Shown piece by piece: positions 63,885 to 64,000 of a stretch of 64,000 nucleotides of DNA. This stretch comes from Mediterraneibacter glycyrrhizinilyticus (GTDB lineage: Bacteria; Bacillota; Clostridia; Lachnospirales; Lachnospiraceae). A program made the position numbers and the translations under genes. The stretch covers positions 19,212 to 83,211 of the forward strand of contig NZ_JACJLR010000011.1 of the NCBI RefSeq assembly GCF_016902345.1, given 5' to 3'. The notes beneath the pieces were generated by a model. It was not told the DNA's origin. It did not search any database and worked only from the letters and a program-made list of their open reading frames with translations. How positions within the stretch are numbered: position 1 is the first letter of the stretch; every line of letters begins with the position of its first letter.

Positions 63885-64000
63885 CCTGTACAAGAGGGCG
63901 TTCGGAAAGCGCGCTTTCCAGAACGTCATATTGTACAGGTATAGGGCGCCAGCCCGCGACCGAGTCGGAGCAGGGCGGAGACGAGGTGCGCAGCAGGGCT
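63885..64000 (+). repeat. Structured repeat element (copy 2), ATAGGGCG family, runs to window end
   Basis: CCTGTACAA (63885-63893) pairs with TTGTACAGG (63931-63939), with the inner palindrome GGAAAGC-GC-GCTTTCC. It is followed by TATAGGGCGCCAGCCCGCGACCGAG and a purine-rich GGAGCAGGGCGGAG tail. It has the same order and the same ATAGGGCG-N3-GCCCGC core as the copy at 53680, and also follows directly on a terminator. Confidence 0.7.

Noticed and set aside
63747..63944. 65-codon frame at the window end
   Set aside because: It runs through a strong terminator and into the structured repeat; a short RNA explains the promoter and terminator better.

Overview
The window looks like a chromosomal segment of a gut-type Lachnospiraceae (Clostridia, Bacillota). 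The signs are AGGAGG-type ribosome sites, a one-chain class II glycyl-tRNA synthetase, pyruvate phosphate dikinase, an FMN riboswitch on ribU, a tryptophan T-box, LPxTG pili with class C sortases, and the Bacillota order era-yqzL-recO-glyS. This is inferred from gene content; no 16S gene or other formal marker is present. No tRNA, rRNA, CRISPR array or insertion sequence was recognised.

Layout. 1-4213: end of a sugar-uptake operon (GPH transporter, six-hairpin glycosidase, AraC regulator). 4276-4924: MNT/HEPN toxin-antitoxin-like pair with a shortened HEPN gene. 4987-7614: FMN riboswitch-ribU, a secreted cell-wall hydrolase and a GNAT. 7700-10862 (minus): topB and a YitT-family protein. 11050-18563: enolase, two bacterial-PH membrane proteins, an M16C peptidase and era. 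18880-26489: a 2259-residue surface protein and an Rpn-family remnant, both lying between era and yqzL-recO. 27450-30077: a large TPR/DUF2971-like protein between recO and glyS. 30201-33884: glyS, an M18 aminopeptidase and a convergent Crp/Fnr-like regulator. 34140-37602: a four-gene membrane/amidohydrolase cluster divergent from that regulator. 37793-40426: ppdK. 40668-47708: a sortase-assembled pilus operon (tip adhesin, major pilin, two class C sortases). 47771-53316: a small XRE regulator, an anchored protein, HtrA, an HPr-like protein, pyrophosphatase, and a phasin-like/ABC1-kinase pair. 53327-59966: T-box-controlled trpEGDCFBA. 60023-63630: diacylglycerol/undecaprenol kinase, an SseB-domain protein, a dehydratase-activator remnant, a Lon-like ATPase without protease, and a GNAT-like protein. 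63728-64000: a promoter, a short putative RNA with a strong terminator, and a structured repeat.

Two themes stand out. First, several genes have decayed by deletion or frameshift while their neighbours stay intact. trpE has lost its start and a block of catalytic core; trpF changes frame at least twice; a HEPN gene is shortened; Rpn and dehydratase-activator genes survive as remnants. If the sequence is correct, the intact T-box now controls a tryptophan operon that should not work as a full pathway. Second, two structured elements of one apparent family (a long branched hairpin followed by ATAGGGCG-N3-GCCCGC and a purine-rich tail) sit just downstream of intrinsic terminators, one of them exactly where trpE lost its beginning. 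The best candidates for undescribed biology are this element family, the TPR/DUF2971-like protein, the DUF3100/amidohydrolase/TauE cluster, and the protease-less Lon-like ATPase.
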